Assembly: GCA_002067095.1 (NCBI GenBank)
Contig: MVQD01000086.1
Span: forward strand, 21,029-85,028
Origin: Methanoregulaceae archaeon PtaB.Bin056
Lineage (GTDB): Archaea > Halobacteriota > Methanomicrobia > Methanomicrobiales > Methanospirillaceae
DNA length: 64,000 bases
Direction: 5' to 3'
Shown: positions 1 through 9,665 of the stretch, piece after piece
Layout: each line of letters starts with the position of its first letter
How positions within the stretch are numbered: the first letter of the stretch is position 1
Notes under the pieces: generated by a model
Database searches by the model: none
Told to the model about the DNA's origin: nothing
The model's input: only the letters and a program-made list of their open reading frames with translations
Program-made: the position numbers and the translations under genes

Positions 1-3000
1 CTCGCCATCGCCAAAATTCCACTCCCAGGAATTCGGACTTCGGAGCGACATGTCATTGAACTGGACTGCCAGGGGAGCTGACCCGAAGCTCCTGTTCATC
101 GCAAAGAACGCGATAGGGGGAACGCCGGGGACCGGGGGGATCGTGGGTTTCGGGGTGATGGTCGGGGTGGGGGTGATCGTCGGGACCACGGGTTTTGTTC
201 GGATCCATACGAACGATGTATATACGCTGCTCCCGCCAGGATTGAAGGCCCTAAGCACCGGGGTGTATGTTCCAGGGGTAGCGTAGGTATGCACCGGGTT
301 CTGCTCGGTCGAAGTGTTTCCATCCCCAAAGTCCCATCGCCATGCGGTGGGTGTCCCCTTCGTCCGGTCGGTGAACCTCACCTCAAGCGGGCCGTACCCC
401 GACATCGGGGAGGCGGAAAACCACGCCGCAGGCGGCCTGCCCGACGGGCTGACCTGGATATAATCCGTCCTTATTTTGGTATCCTGTGCATCGATGTTTC
501 CGGCCGCAAGCGAGACTGTGAAGGTGCCAGGATAGAGATAGGTGTGGGTCACCTGGAGAGTCTCGTTTGCCCAGGTGGTGGTCCCGTCGCCGAAGTCCCA
601 GGACCTTGTGGTGACGACCCCGGTCGAAGTGTCGGTGAACTCCACGTCAAGCGGGGCTTTCCCGGCCGTTGCGTTTGCGGTAAAGTCTGCGACCGGCGGG
701 TCGAGCGGGAGAGTCCCGATGGCGTACACGCTGCCGTCGTTGCAGCCGAAATATACGATGCCGCCTGCAACGGCAGGGCTCGAGAGGATTGCGTCACCGG
801 CGGTATAGTTCCAGAGGAGGGAGCCGGTTGCGGCATCCAGGGCATAGAGGTTCCCGTCGTAGCTCCCGGCATAGACCACGTTGCCTGCAACGGCAGGGCT
901 CGAGAGGATTGCGTCACCGGCGGTAAAGTTCCAGAGGAGTTCCCCGGTTGCGGCATCCAGGGCGTATACGTTGTTGTTGTCATTGCTCCCGACGTAGACT
1001 GCTTTATTTTCAACGGCAGGGCTCGAGTACGCGGTTTTCCCGGCCGGATACTCCCAGAGGAGTGTGCCCGTCGCGGCATCCAATGCACAGAACGGACGAC
1101 CCGAGCCGCTGCCGGCATAGACAATCCCGTCCGAGACTGCGGGGCTTGCATACAGGCCCGCGTCGTCTCCTGCGCCCGCCTCCCAGAGGAGGGCCCCGGA
1201 AGTCGCGTCAAGGGCAAAGAGGTCTCCCCCGTAGGTCAGGACAAAAACCCTGCCATCAGAGACCGCCGGGCTCGAAAAGATGCGGTTGAGATCATAGGGC
1301 GAATCCGGGGTGGAATAGGTCCAAAGCAGCCTGCCCGAAACCTCGTCGAACGCGTAGACAACCCCGTCCATGTTGCCGATGTAGACTGTCCCCCCGAAAA
1401 CCGCCGGGCTTGAGCTGATACTGCTGCGCACGGTTGTCCGGATCGGGAGCCTGTATTTCCACAGGAGGTCTCCGCTGTAAGCATCGACGGCATGGAGTTT
1501 TGTCTTCATCCCCCCGATGTACACGACACCGTTTGCAACGGCAGGGCTCGAGCTCACGGGGTCATTTCGCTCCAGCGTGTCATACTTCCAGAGGACTGCC
1601 CCCGTCTCTGCATCCAGCGCGTATAGGTTCCGGTCCTGGCTCCCGACGTACACGGTGCCATCTACGACCGCAGGGCTCGATGTCACCCGGCCCCCGGTCT
1701 GGCAGGTCCAGAGCAGGGATGGGACGGCCCTTCTCCCCCCGTCATTGTACACGCCCGTGTTGGCAGGGTCGGACCGGAACTCGCGGGCCGTTACCGCCGC
1801 AGGGTCGTCGGTGACAAAAAAGACGACTGCGTTCGAGGTCTCTCCAGTCGCGTGATCCATGACGGTGAGAGTGACCCTGCGGGAGTGGGCCAGGAGGCCG
1901 GCCGCAATGTCCACCGAGAGGCAGGTCTCGTTTTCAAACTGCGTCACCTGCTCTTTGCCGTCCCACGAGACGGAACACGACGGGGTAAATCCGGTGCCGC
2001 AGACGTGGAGCGTAAACTCCGGGCTGCCCACGATTACGCCGGCCGGGTCAAGGGAGAGGACCGAGAGGGATCCCGTCGTTGCCGTGCTGGTCACCGCGGT
2101 CTGGTTCACGAGCCCGGTTGTCCCGACCGACCGGACGGCGAGGGTATACGGCGTAGACGGGAGAAGCCCGCCTGCCGTCCACGTGCCCGTCCCGGCAGAC
2201 ACGTTCTCCTGGAAGACGCCGTCGAGGAAGACCATTACGTGGGAGAACCCGATCACCTTGGGGTCCGTCCAGGCCCACGTGATCTCTCTCCCGTTGATCG
2301 TGGCCGGGTGGAGTTCAGCGACGCATTCCGGTGGTTCGTCAGGGAGCGTGGCAAGGGCATACATCGTCCCGCCCGACCCCGTCGCATAAAGGACTCCGCC
2401 TGCAATCACGGGACTTGAGAACCCCTGTTCGGTGGTCGCATAGGTCCAGAGCAGCTCCCCGGTCCCGGCATTGAGGGCAAAGATGGTTCCGTCCGAGCTG
2501 CCGGCATAGACTATGCCGTTTGCATAAGAGGGGCTGTTCCTGACCGGGCCGCCTGCGGTATAGTTCCAGAGCATCTCCCCTGTCCCGGCATCGAGGGCAG
2601 AAACGGTCCCATCCCAGTCCCCGATGTAGATAGTGCCACTGGCAACGGCAGGGGCGGACTCAACGGAGTCGGCCCCGGGACGGTTCCAGAGCAGGGTCCC
2701 GGTGGACCCGTCGATGGCGTAGAGGATTCCGCCCGTGGTCCTGATATAGACCGTGTTGCCAGAGACGACCGGGCCTGACGAGACAATCTCTTCCCCGGTC
2801 TCATAGTTCCAGACGAGGTCTCCCGAGGTCGCATTGAGGGCAAAGAGTTCTCCGTCCTGGTCCGCGATGTAGACGCGGCCGTGTGCCACCGCGGGGCCTG
2901 ACCGGACCTCGCTCCCGGCATTATATGTCCACAGGAGTGCCCCGGTCCCGGCGTCGAGGGCGTAGACCTTTTCGTCCGTGCTACCGGCGTACACGGCTCC

Positions 3001-4773
3001 CCCTGCCACCGCCGGGCTCGATGCAATGAGCCGTCCGGTTGTGTACTGCCAGAGGAGGGCCCCCGTAGACGCGTTGAGGGCGTAGATGTTCTTATCGCTG
3101 CTGCCGGTGTAGACAACTCCTCCTTCGACCGCCGGGCTGCTCTCACCTCCCCCGTGAGGGGAGACCCAGAGGACCTTTCCGGTCAGTGCGTCGAGTGCGT
3201 ACATCTCGTAGATACTGTTGACGTAGAGGACACCGTCTGCCAATGCAGGGAGGGACCCGTAATAGTTCTCTATCTGGGACTTCCAGAGGAGTTCGTTTCC
3301 GGGCCGGGTGCCGCCGTCATTGTAGACCCCCGAGTTGTAGAGGTCAGATCGGAACTTCCACGACCGCCTTCCCGCCTCCGGTCCGGTCCAGGCCGTGTGG
3401 TTCACCCATGTCGCGTTGACGCTGCCACCGGCCGAAACCGTCCTCGTACCAATGGTATGCGGCGTTTCCGGCAGGAGCCCGGTCGCAGTCCAGGTCCCTG
3501 TCCCGGCCGTGACGTCCTCCCGGAACTCCCCGTCGAAGTATACTTTAACGATGGCAAACCCGGGCGTTTCGGGATCGGTCCACGCCCACGTGATGGAGCC
3601 TTCCGTTGCCGCCGTTGCATGAAGACCGGTCACGCCTGCCGGCGGAGCTTCCTGCGACGACCCGAAGGCATAGATTCCGCCGTCATGGCACCCGACATAG
3701 ACGATGCCATTGGCTACCGATGGGCTTGAGAACACCCAGTTCCCCGTCAAAGAGCTCCAGAGGAGAGCGCCGGTTACTGCATCCAGGGCATAGAGGTTCC
3801 CATCGTTGCTCCCGATATAGACTACGCCGTTTGCAACCGCGGGACTCGAAGAGACGCCATGCCCTGTCGTGTAACTCCAGAGGAGGTCTCCACTTCCTGC
3901 ATCGAGTGCATAGATGTGATGGTCGTGACTCCCGAAATATACGACGCCGTCTGCAATGGCAGGGCTTCCGAAGACTGCACCGCCCGTTGTAAAGTTCCAC
4001 AGGAGATCGCCATTCGTTGCATTGAGAGCATACAGGTTGTCATCCCAACTCCCCACATACACCACCCCATCTGCGACGGCAGGGCTTCCGAATACATAGT
4101 CCGCGGTCGTAAAGTTCCAGACAAGATCCCCGGTTGATGCATCGAATGCATAGAGGTTCTGGTCATAACTGCCAATGTACACAATACCATCTGCGACCGC
4201 AGGGCTGGATGTCACATAGCCGACAGGCCATGGAGAGGAACTTTTGGTAGAATTCCAGAGGAGTGCCCCATTGGATGCATCGAGTGCAATAATCTTGTGC
4301 GGACCCTCTCCTGCATAGACCACACCGTCAGCCACTGCCGGACTGGACCGTGCCACCTGCTCCGTCGTATAATTCCAGATGAGGTTCCCTGTCCCGGCGT
4401 CGAGTGCGTAAATATTGTAATCGTCACTTCCAAAATATACCACATTGTCTGCAACCGCAGGACTCGACCTTATTTCCCGCCCGGTCGTATACGACCAGAT
4501 GAGATCTCCCGTGACCGCATCGAACGCATAGAGTGAGTGGTCATCGCTCCCGACATATACCACTCCATCTACCACTGTCGGGCTGGAATACACTTCTTTT
4601 TCTGTGGTGTAGTTCCATACCACCATCCCGTCAGGCCTCGTCCCCCCATCGTCATAGACTCCGGAGTTGGAGAGATCGGAGCGGAACTTCCAGGCCTGCC
4701 CTTCGGCGGATACATGTGAGGATGAGACGAGAACGAGCAAGAAAAGTACAGTGAGAATACAATATGGTTTCAC
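1..4773 (-). CDS. Giant secreted PQQ-propeller/PKD surface protein (3' end beyond window)
   Basis: The frame is open from a GTG at 4773, preceded by a GGTGG-type ribosome site, to the window edge (1,591 codons); the stop lies outside. Residues 1-26 form a signal peptide. Three beta-propeller modules follow, at about residues 28-370, 468-800 and 990-1350. They are built of roughly 40-residue PQQ-like blades (SSPAVADGVVYVGS, LYALDA, LLW), and each opens with the same entry motif of the type FRSDLxNSGVYNDGG. Fibronectin-III-like domains separate the modules, an IPT/TIG-like domain precedes the third, and two complete PKD domains (FGDG motifs) plus the start of a third follow, joined by a Thr/Pro linker. 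Such proteins are displayed on the methanogen cell surface; the ligand is unknown. I infer an adhesion or envelope role. The GTG start and open 3' end make it easy to miss. Confidence 0.9.
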   Translation of the reverse strand, partial: MKPYCILTVLFLLVLVSSSHVSAEGQAWKFRSDLSNSGVYDDGGTRPDGMVVWNYTTEKEVYSSPTVVDGVVYVGSDDHSLYAFDAVTGDLIWSYTTGREIRSSPAVADNVVYFGSDDYNIYALDAGTGNLIWNYTTEQVARSSPAVADGVVYAGEGPHKIIALDASNGALLWNSTKSSSPWPVGYVTSSPAVADGIVYIGSYDQNLYAFDASTGDLVWNFTTADYVFGSPAVADGVVYVGSWDDNLYALNATNGDLLWNFTTGGAVFGSPAIADGVVYFGSHDHHIYALDAGSGDLLWSYTTGHGVSSSPAVANGVVYIGSNDGNLYALDAVTGALLWSSLTGNWVFSSPSVANGIVYVGCHDGGIYAFGSSQEAPPAGVTGLHATAATEGSITWAWTDPETPGFAIVKVYFDGEFREDVTAGTGTWTATGLLPETPHTIGTRTVSAGGSVNATWVNHTAWTGPEAGRRSWKFRSDLYNSGVYNDGGTRPGNELLWKSQIENYYGSLPALADGVLYVNSIYEMYALDALTGKVLWVSPHGGGESSPAVEGGVVYTGSSDKNIYALNASTGALLWQYTTGRLIASSPAVAGGAVYAGSTDEKVYALDAGTGALLWTYNAGSEVRSGPAVAHGRVYIADQDGELFALNATSGDLVWNYETGEEIVSSGPVVSGNTVYIRTTGGILYAIDGSTGTLLWNRPGADSVESAPAVASGTIYIGDWDGTVSALDAGTGEMLWNYTAGGPVRNSPSYANGIVYAGSSDGTIFALNAGTGELLWTYATTEQGFSSPVIAGGVLYATGSGGTMYALATLPDEPPECVAELHPATINGREITWAWTDPKVIGFSHVMVFLDGVFQENVSAGTGTWTAGGLLPSTPYTLAVRSVGTTGLVNQTAVTSTATTGSLSVLSLDPAGVIVGSPEFTLHVCGTGFTPSCSVSWDGKEQVTQFENETCLSVDIAAGLLAHSRRVTLTVMDHATGETSNAVVFFVTDDPAAVTAREFRSDPANTGVYNDGGRRAVPSLLWTCQTGGRVTSSPAVVDGTVYVGSQDRNLYALDAETGAVLWKYDTLERNDPVSSSPAVANGVVYIGGMKTKLHAVDAYSGDLLWKYRLPIRTTVRSSISSSPAVFGGTVYIGNMDGVVYAFDEVSGRLLWTYSTPDSPYDLNRIFSSPAVSDGRVFVLTYGGDLFALDATSGALLWEAGAGDDAGLYASPAVSDGIVYAGSGSGRPFCALDAATGTLLWEYPAGKTAYSSPAVENKAVYVGSNDNNNVYALDAATGELLWNFTAGDAILSSPAVAGNVVYAGSYDGNLYALDAATGSLLWNYTAGDAILSSPAVAGGIVYFGCNDGSVYAIGTLPLDPPVADFTANATAGKAPLDVEFTDTSTGVVTTRSWDFGDGTTTWANETLQVTHTYLYPGTFTVSLAAGNIDAQDTKIRTDYIQVSPSGRPPAAWFSASPMSGYGPLEVRFTDRTKGTPTAWRWDFGDGNTSTEQNPVHTYATPGTYTPVLRAFNPGGSSVYTSFVWIRTKPVVPTITPTPTITPKPTIPPVPGVPPIAFFAMNRSFGSAPLAVQFNDMSLRSPNSWEWNFGDGE
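763..961. repeat. 120-bp tandem repeat inside the propeller gene
   Basis: Positions 763-805 recur exactly at 883-925 (43 bp, offset 120 bp), and similarity continues at lower identity to about 961. The offset equals one 40-residue propeller blade. This DNA-level identity is much higher than between other blades, so it looks like a recent blade duplication. Confidence 0.85.
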
Positions 4774-4902
4774 GATTCCACCTTTCTCTATTGTAGTAAC
4801 TAAAAAAACAGTCGGCCACTATTTATGCATTTCCACGTCCTTTCGCAGAAGAGATCGGCGATCGAAAATCCGCTCGGTTTATAGTCCGGATATGTGCCTT
4901 GA

Positions 4903-5060
4903 CTATGGAGCGGCCGCCTGCGTCAACCCCTGCAAACACCGCCACGACCATGTCATGCCCTTCTGCAAGAGTCTTTGGGACAGAGACGAAGTTCCACCCC
5001 GAACGGAGGAGGATGGTTCTTCCCGCAGGAGTCGGGGTCGGCGTTTTGGGGGTGGGAGCT
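4903..5060 (-). pseudogene. Fragment of a Thr/Pro-linker surface protein gene
   Basis: The reverse strand encodes about 46 residues (TPTPAGRTILLRSGWNFVSV onward to GVDAGGRSI) that closely match the central part of the intact gene at 5665-6912. There is no start, stop or remaining sequence of the gene on either side. It is therefore a relic of a duplicated paralogue. The remainder of 4774-5180 holds the promoter side of the propeller gene (AT-rich stretch near 4800) and no other convincing coding sequence. Confidence 0.75.
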
Positions 5061-5180
5061 CCCGTGCCTTATGAGATTGACCCGGACGGGAAACCAATTC
5101 TGTTGAGAGAGTTGGATTGGATTGGCCGATCGGGTTGATCGAGCTGGCCCACCCTCAAGATTATCATTTCAGCGGGTGAA

Positions 5181-5561
5181 ATGAAGTGCGTGAAATGGTA
5201 TCATCTTACCCCAGTGCAATGGGTAATTCTGATCGTGCTTATTGCCCTTGCCAATACCTTCACTGTCACCCAGAGGTATGTGGTACCTGAAGTGCTGCGG
5301 CCCGTTGCCTACGTGCTGTTCCTTATTCTCCTTATTCTCGCCTTCTTTTTCATCGTCAGCCCGGTGGAACCGCTGCTGCTTGCAAAGACCCTTGCCTTCA
5401 TTCTCGGGGTGATCGCGATAGTGCTCATCGTTATTCAGGATGTGATCCTTGCATCCACCCTGTCCTGGAAGGCCATGGTCATATTCCTGGGAGCGGTGCT
5501 TGCTCCCTTCATCGCCTGGCATATCTATGGGGCATTGCACAACCGGATTCTTTCACACTGA
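5181..5561 (+). CDS. Small four-helix membrane protein, unknown function
   Basis: The 126-residue product has about four hydrophobic helices (around residues 14-30, 38-60, 66-88 and 94-115) and short basic or polar ends, with no cysteine pair or motif I recognise. A weak GGTGA lies just before the ATG. The gene stands alone between two leftward surface-protein genes. It is clearly membrane-embedded; no function can be assigned. Confidence 0.65.
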   Translation: MKCVKWYHLTPVQWVILIVLIALANTFTVTQRYVVPEVLRPVAYVLFLILLILAFFFIVSPVEPLLLAKTLAFILGVIAIVLIVIQDVILASTLSWKAMVIFLGAVLAPFIAWHIYGALHNRILSH

Positions 5562-5664
5562 GTCCCCGGGACCCACGCGTTTCACTGCAGGACCTGGAGG
5601 AGTTATTGCAGCATCAATTAGAGAGGATGGGGCATACTCCCATCTCTCGCAGCAGGTGTGCTCT

Positions 5665-6912
5665 TCAATATTCTATTGCAACCAGCGTCCCGTTCCCGTT
5701 CATCTTCACCCAGTATCCTTGGAAGGGATGGAGGTGCCGGGTATCGCTGTGGGTCCCGGACCCGTCCTTTACGATCGATGTCTCGTACTTCTGCAGGGTC
5801 GAATCGTACCCAAAGATCTGAAACCAGGTGTCATTGACTGACACGAGGGCATACCGCGCCTGCATCGGTTCCGTAGAGGAGAACCCGATAGTGTTCCAGC
5901 CGGAATAGAGTTGCTTTGTCGTTGTTTCCGGCATCCCGCCTGAGGCATAGACGAGAGGCACCTCCCTCGCATCCGATGAGTAAATCCAGATCCCATCCAG
6001 CAGCCTCAAGGTATCCCCATATCGCAACTGCCTCCAGCTCTGGTTCTGCCCGTCGTATGTGAAGATGGAACGGCCCCCCGTGTCAACCCCTGCAAACACC
6101 GCATCGACCATATCATGCCCTTCAGCGAGTATCCTCGGCACCGACACGAAGTTCCACCCCGACCGGAGGAGGATGGTTCCTCCCGCAGGAGTCGGGGTCG
6201 GGGTCGGCGTGGTGGAGGTTGGATCCGGAGTGGTCGGTGTTGGCGTGGGATTGGTTGGAATGGGGGTCGGGGTTGTCGGTGCCGGGGTGGTGGGAGTGGG
6301 GGTGATCGTGACCTGGTTTCCGACCGGAAGGGTACGCGAGAGTGCAGTTTCCCCGTCGACAAGGACCGTGATCGTGACATTTCCGTCAGTTACCCCCTCG
6401 ATAAAGAATGTGATCGCCGAATCGTCCGGGCCGGACTTGCTCCCCGCAAGTGAGAGGGAGGCCACGATGTTGGGAGCTCCCGATGCCGCCTCACCTCCAA
6501 GGGAGATGAGATCGTAGGTCCCTGCTGGTATGGTGCCAGTCGTGGAGGTTGAGAACACCCCGTCCTGGGAGAGCCCTACCCTCCTCACCTCGGTGTCACC
6601 CTTCCTGATCGTCATCACGTTGGTCCCGGTGTTCCACAGCGTCGCAGAGATTGAGCCGTCGTGTAAGGTAAAGGGGAGGAAAAATTCCCTTACTCCGAAC
6701 GAGAACGGGCTTTCCGGTATCGCTGCAAAGGTGCCGTCAATGCTGATACAGAATGTTGAGGCATCCGAGAGGTTCCCGATCGAAATGGTCACCTGGTCTC
6801 CCGGCATGACGTGGTCAGGTGAGATGGAGACTGATGCCGTGGAGACTCCCTGCACGACGAGCAGCACTGCAAGCACCGCGAAGGCAAGGCAGGAACGAGT
6901 CATTGGCGCCAT
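5665..6912 (-). CDS. Cell-surface protein with Thr/Pro linker
   Basis: The 415-residue protein begins with a signal peptide (residues 1-26; a second possible ATG lies at 6903). An N-terminal beta-rich domain covers about residues 27-200. It is followed by a roughly 50-residue linker of TPTP repeats, probably glycosylated, and a C-terminal domain of about 165 residues starting at GGTILLRSGWNFVSVP. The last domain contains two SGWN repeats typical of methanogen surface proteins. I infer an S-layer-associated or secreted protein. A fragment of a sister copy sits at 4903-5060. Confidence 0.8.
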   Translation of the reverse strand: MAPMTRSCLAFAVLAVLLVVQGVSTASVSISPDHVMPGDQVTISIGNLSDASTFCISIDGTFAAIPESPFSFGVREFFLPFTLHDGSISATLWNTGTNVMTIRKGDTEVRRVGLSQDGVFSTSTTGTIPAGTYDLISLGGEAASGAPNIVASLSLAGSKSGPDDSAITFFIEGVTDGNVTITVLVDGETALSRTLPVGNQVTITPTPTTPAPTTPTPIPTNPTPTPTTPDPTSTTPTPTPTPAGGTILLRSGWNFVSVPRILAEGHDMVDAVFAGVDTGGRSIFTYDGQNQSWRQLRYGDTLRLLDGIWIYSSDAREVPLVYASGGMPETTTKQLYSGWNTIGFSSTEPMQARYALVSVNDTWFQIFGYDSTLQKYETSIVKDGSGTHSDTRHLHPFQGYWVKMNGNGTLVAIEY

Positions 6913-7280
6913 GGAATTCTCCCCGGGGATTCGTCACAATCAGATGGTCCATACTCCTTATTAGGAATTCGGTGCCGGCCGGGTCGTTTCGGGTCTTCAG
7001 AATCCTGCCTTTCGTATCGTTTAATCTTGCATATGTGAGGTCGTCACGGAACGTTTTCATGAGAGTGCACGGAGAATACCCCGTGGAATCTCAAACGTTC
7101 ACGTGCCGATCGATCCCTCAACACCCTCACCCTCTGCGCGGGCGAGCGTGCGGTCACTGGGGAATCCCCATATCATACACACGACGAGCCGCTCCTCGTT
7201 TATTCCCATCTCCGATAAGAATTCCCCGGATCCCTGCAAGGCAGTTTTTTGGTCATCCTGCCTGTTCCAGGCTTGCGGGA
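6913..7280. other. Non-coding spacer with promoter of the surface-protein gene
   Basis: This 368-bp stretch between two leftward genes contains no convincing reading frame. It should hold the promoter for the gene starting at 6912 and the end of the upstream transcript; an AT-rich patch near 6955-7035 is the likely promoter area. Confidence 0.4.
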
Positions 7281-7841
7281 TCAGCCCTTCCTGTAATTCT
7301 TCCCGGCTGAAAACGCCTCTCCTGCATCGTCACCCACGCGGTAGTAGGAGTGCTGCGCGTAGATGATCGGGTCGATCTTCCGGATGTCCGGCACCCCGTT
7401 GGTCACGCAGGACTTCGCGGCATGGATCTCCACGACCTTCCCGATGACCAGCAGGTGGCTCCCGCAGTCCACGGACTCGAACAGTTCGCACTCGATGTTG
7501 ACCGGGCACTCCGCGGCCATAGGTGCAGTCCCGAGTGTCCCGTATACCGATCGGAACACCCCGGACTTGTCCTCCCTGGCACCTGATACCAGGCCGCAGT
7601 GGTCGGTCTCGACCACCTGGGATGAGGTAGGCACGTTCAGCGAAAATGTCCGGTTCTCCTCGATCCCCTTCCAGGTGTACCGCCCCTTGTTGATCGCGAC
7701 GCAGACCATCGGCGGCGCCATGCACGCGACAGTCGCCCAGGCAGCAGTCATGTAGTTGGGCCTTCCCAGGACATTTGCACCCACGAGCACCGTGGGCATG
7801 ACACTCATATACGGCATCGGGCCAAGCGTTATTTTTTCCAT
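7281..7841 (-). CDS. Flavin reductase-like (flavoredoxin) FMN-binding protein
   Basis: The product (186 residues from the ATG at 7841, chosen because GGAGG lies five bases upstream; another ATG is at 7853) matches the flavin-reductase-like split-barrel family. It has the N-terminal PMPYMSVMPTVLVGANVLGRPN segment split around the FMN site, a central TFSLNVPTSSQV segment, and a C-terminal DIRKIDPIIYAQHSYYRVG motif. Such proteins bind FMN and pass electrons between reduced pyridine nucleotides or ferredoxin and partner proteins in the cytoplasm. No partner is adjacent, so the physiological acceptor cannot be told. Confidence 0.85.
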   Translation of the reverse strand: MEKITLGPMPYMSVMPTVLVGANVLGRPNYMTAAWATVACMAPPMVCVAINKGRYTWKGIEENRTFSLNVPTSSQVVETDHCGLVSGAREDKSGVFRSVYGTLGTAPMAAECPVNIECELFESVDCGSHLLVIGKVVEIHAAKSCVTNGVPDIRKIDPIIYAQHSYYRVGDDAGEAFSAGKNYRKG

Positions 7842-7969
7842 GCGCTCCTCCATCGGGTATGCGAATCAATTGTTCGCCCCAGGACAGTATCAGGGTAACG
7901 TTTCCTGGGTCCGCAGTGAATATCCCGGATGGATAAATCCATCCAGGGAAAAATGAGGGTCTCTTCCCT

Positions 7970-9235
7970 TTACGCGGCACACGGCGTATACATCCCGCTT
8001 GCGACAATGTAGGTCTCTGAGTCGCTCCCCTCTACACGCCGAATATACGCCGACTTGTAATAGACGCCGTTTCGGTCGGGGATCATCCAGATGTAGTCCA
8101 CCCAGCCGGTCCCCTCCGCAAGGGCCTTTTCAACGATCTGCTCCCTGAACGGGGTGCCGGCGACATCGGTCTTCCCCTTCATGTTCACCCCGATCAGATG
8201 AGGATTGTCGGCTTCCGCGACGATGGTCACGTTCGTGTCGTACACAAAGACATAGAGGGCCCGGTTTTCGCGGTCCCAGAACGGGTGCTCGCCTGCGTTG
8301 ATACGTGCGATGGTCCCGGGGGCGTCATGCATCAGCGCATCAGCGGTGTAGTCCACGAGCGACACCACCTGTTCACGCGACACTGGCGGCTCCGGGGTGC
8401 AGGAGACCCCGAGATACCGGTACATGATCCGCTGGTACTCGGTGATCCCGGTCTCGTCCGGCTCGTACCGCAGACTGTCGAGGGCTGCCTGGAACCTGGC
8501 GACGAACTCGTCCGGCGTGTTCTTATTGAAGGCGTAGTAGTGGTCCTGGTATTCGAGCGTGTAGACTACGGAAAACGCATTGGGATCGCCGGTCACCTTC
8601 CCTGCATGGTACCTGCCGACAGTCTCGCCGTAGCACCAGAGGTCGAGCGTCCCGTCCTGCATCGCGGAGATGAGGGAGCGGATCGTGGGATAGGCGATGA
8701 TCCGGGACGCGTTCACGCCGAGTCCCAGGAGCTGGAGATGAGCAGAGTCGTCCCTGACCACCCCGATGCGGTAGCGGTCCAGGTCTGAAGGAGTGGTAAT
8801 CACTGGGGACCTGTCCTTCAAAGAGAAGAGCACCTTCCGATCGGAGCCGAGCGGGCCTGCCCACTTGAAGAGGTGCTCGCGCTCGGGGAGTCGAACGGTG
8901 GCGAACACTACGGTGTTGTTGCGGGAGAGCGCCGTCTCGTAGGCCTGCGACCATGAGAGCACCGTGATGCGATCGGAGGAGACTGCGTTACCCATCCGTT
9001 TGAGAACCCCGCGGAGAAGGTCAACGGATATCCCCCTGATCGTCCCGTTCTCGACGTAGTTGAGCGGGGGGTAGTCCTCGGTGAGGAACATCAGGTCTTC
9101 GGGAGCAGTCGCAGGGGGTGCGGTCACACTCGGGGCTGCAGGCAATTCAGTCGTCTGGGGGGCCATGCAACCCGAAAGGAATACCGCGCCTGCGAGCAGT
9201 CCAAGCAGAAGCAAAAGGAGAGTCGGTCTCATCAT
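7970..9235 (-). CDS. Lipoprotein with solute-binding and Cache domains
   Basis: The chosen start (ATG 9235, AAGGA just upstream) gives a lipoprotein signal ending in LSGC. About residues 45-270 are a family-3 extracellular solute-binding domain (YPPLNYVENGTIRGISVDLL, RYRIGVVRDDSA). About residues 290-420 form a single-Cache domain (HPFWDRENRALYVFVYD, IGVNMKGKTDVAG, GTGWVDYIW). The combination is that of an extracellular ligand sensor anchored by a lipid. No kinase or chemotaxis domain is attached and none lies next to it, so signal output is unknown. Confidence 0.8.
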   Translation of the reverse strand: MMRPTLLLLLLGLLAGAVFLSGCMAPQTTELPAAPSVTAPPATAPEDLMFLTEDYPPLNYVENGTIRGISVDLLRGVLKRMGNAVSSDRITVLSWSQAYETALSRNNTVVFATVRLPEREHLFKWAGPLGSDRKVLFSLKDRSPVITTPSDLDRYRIGVVRDDSAHLQLLGLGVNASRIIAYPTIRSLISAMQDGTLDLWCYGETVGRYHAGKVTGDPNAFSVVYTLEYQDHYYAFNKNTPDEFVARFQAALDSLRYEPDETGITEYQRIMYRYLGVSCTPEPPVSREQVVSLVDYTADALMHDAPGTIARINAGEHPFWDRENRALYVFVYDTNVTIVAEADNPHLIGVNMKGKTDVAGTPFREQIVEKALAEGTGWVDYIWMIPDRNGVYYKSAYIRRVEGSDSETYIVASGMYTPCAA

Positions 9236-9424
9236 CCACCATCCTTGGTTGAGTGGTTCCGCCGTGCATCTCTTATGCATTGCGGAATGGTCGTGGGTGG
9301 GGGGCAAAGGGCCTTTGAGGGAAAATTGGGAGACTGCCCTTTCCCGTGGGGAGGGATCGGTCCCTTCACACTTTCACTCCCCACCCGGGCGATCTTGTAG
9401 ACTCCATGAAGCCGCTCTCCCCGC

Positions 9425-9622
9425 ATGCACGACGACCCGCCGCTCGTCTGTTGCCCTGTCTGTAAATCGGCAATGGTCACCCGGATCAACGAGAGAGGCC
9501 TCTGGGAGTGCCAGTACCACCTCTGCCGGGCGGTGTTCCTGCTCTACCCCCGGATCCCGCACGACCAGGCGCCGCTCATACGTGAGGACGGGAGCTGGTA
9601 TTTTGCCAAAGGGGGGCCGTGA
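9425..9622 (+). CDS. Small zinc-ribbon-like protein
   Basis: The 65-residue product carries CPVCKS near the start and WECQYHLC about 20 residues later, a CxxC...CxxxxC pattern that could hold one zinc ion. It lies between two leftward lipoprotein genes. No good ribosome site precedes the ATG, so the start is uncertain. Function unknown. Confidence 0.5.
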   Translation: MHDDPPLVCCPVCKSAMVTRINERGLWECQYHLCRAVFLLYPRIPHDQAPLIREDGSWYFAKGGP

Positions 9623-9665
9623 TCCCCTCCATACGCTGTTCCGTGAAAGGAGGGGAGATACTCCC

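Noticed and set aside
763..961. Regularly spaced repeats that might suggest CRISPR
   Set aside because: The period is exactly one protein blade (120 bp), the frame is open and the repeat units are coding; no CRISPR array or cas gene is present in the window.
289..1413. 374-codon forward open frame
   Set aside because: It lies antisense to the propeller gene, whose reverse frame has repeated PQQ blades and PKD domains; the forward product is repetitive because the gene is.
7862..7876. CGAATCAATTGTTCG palindrome upstream of the flavin-reductase gene
   Set aside because: Resembles an operator but does not fit TTCAA-N6-TTGAA and is not repeated elsewhere here.
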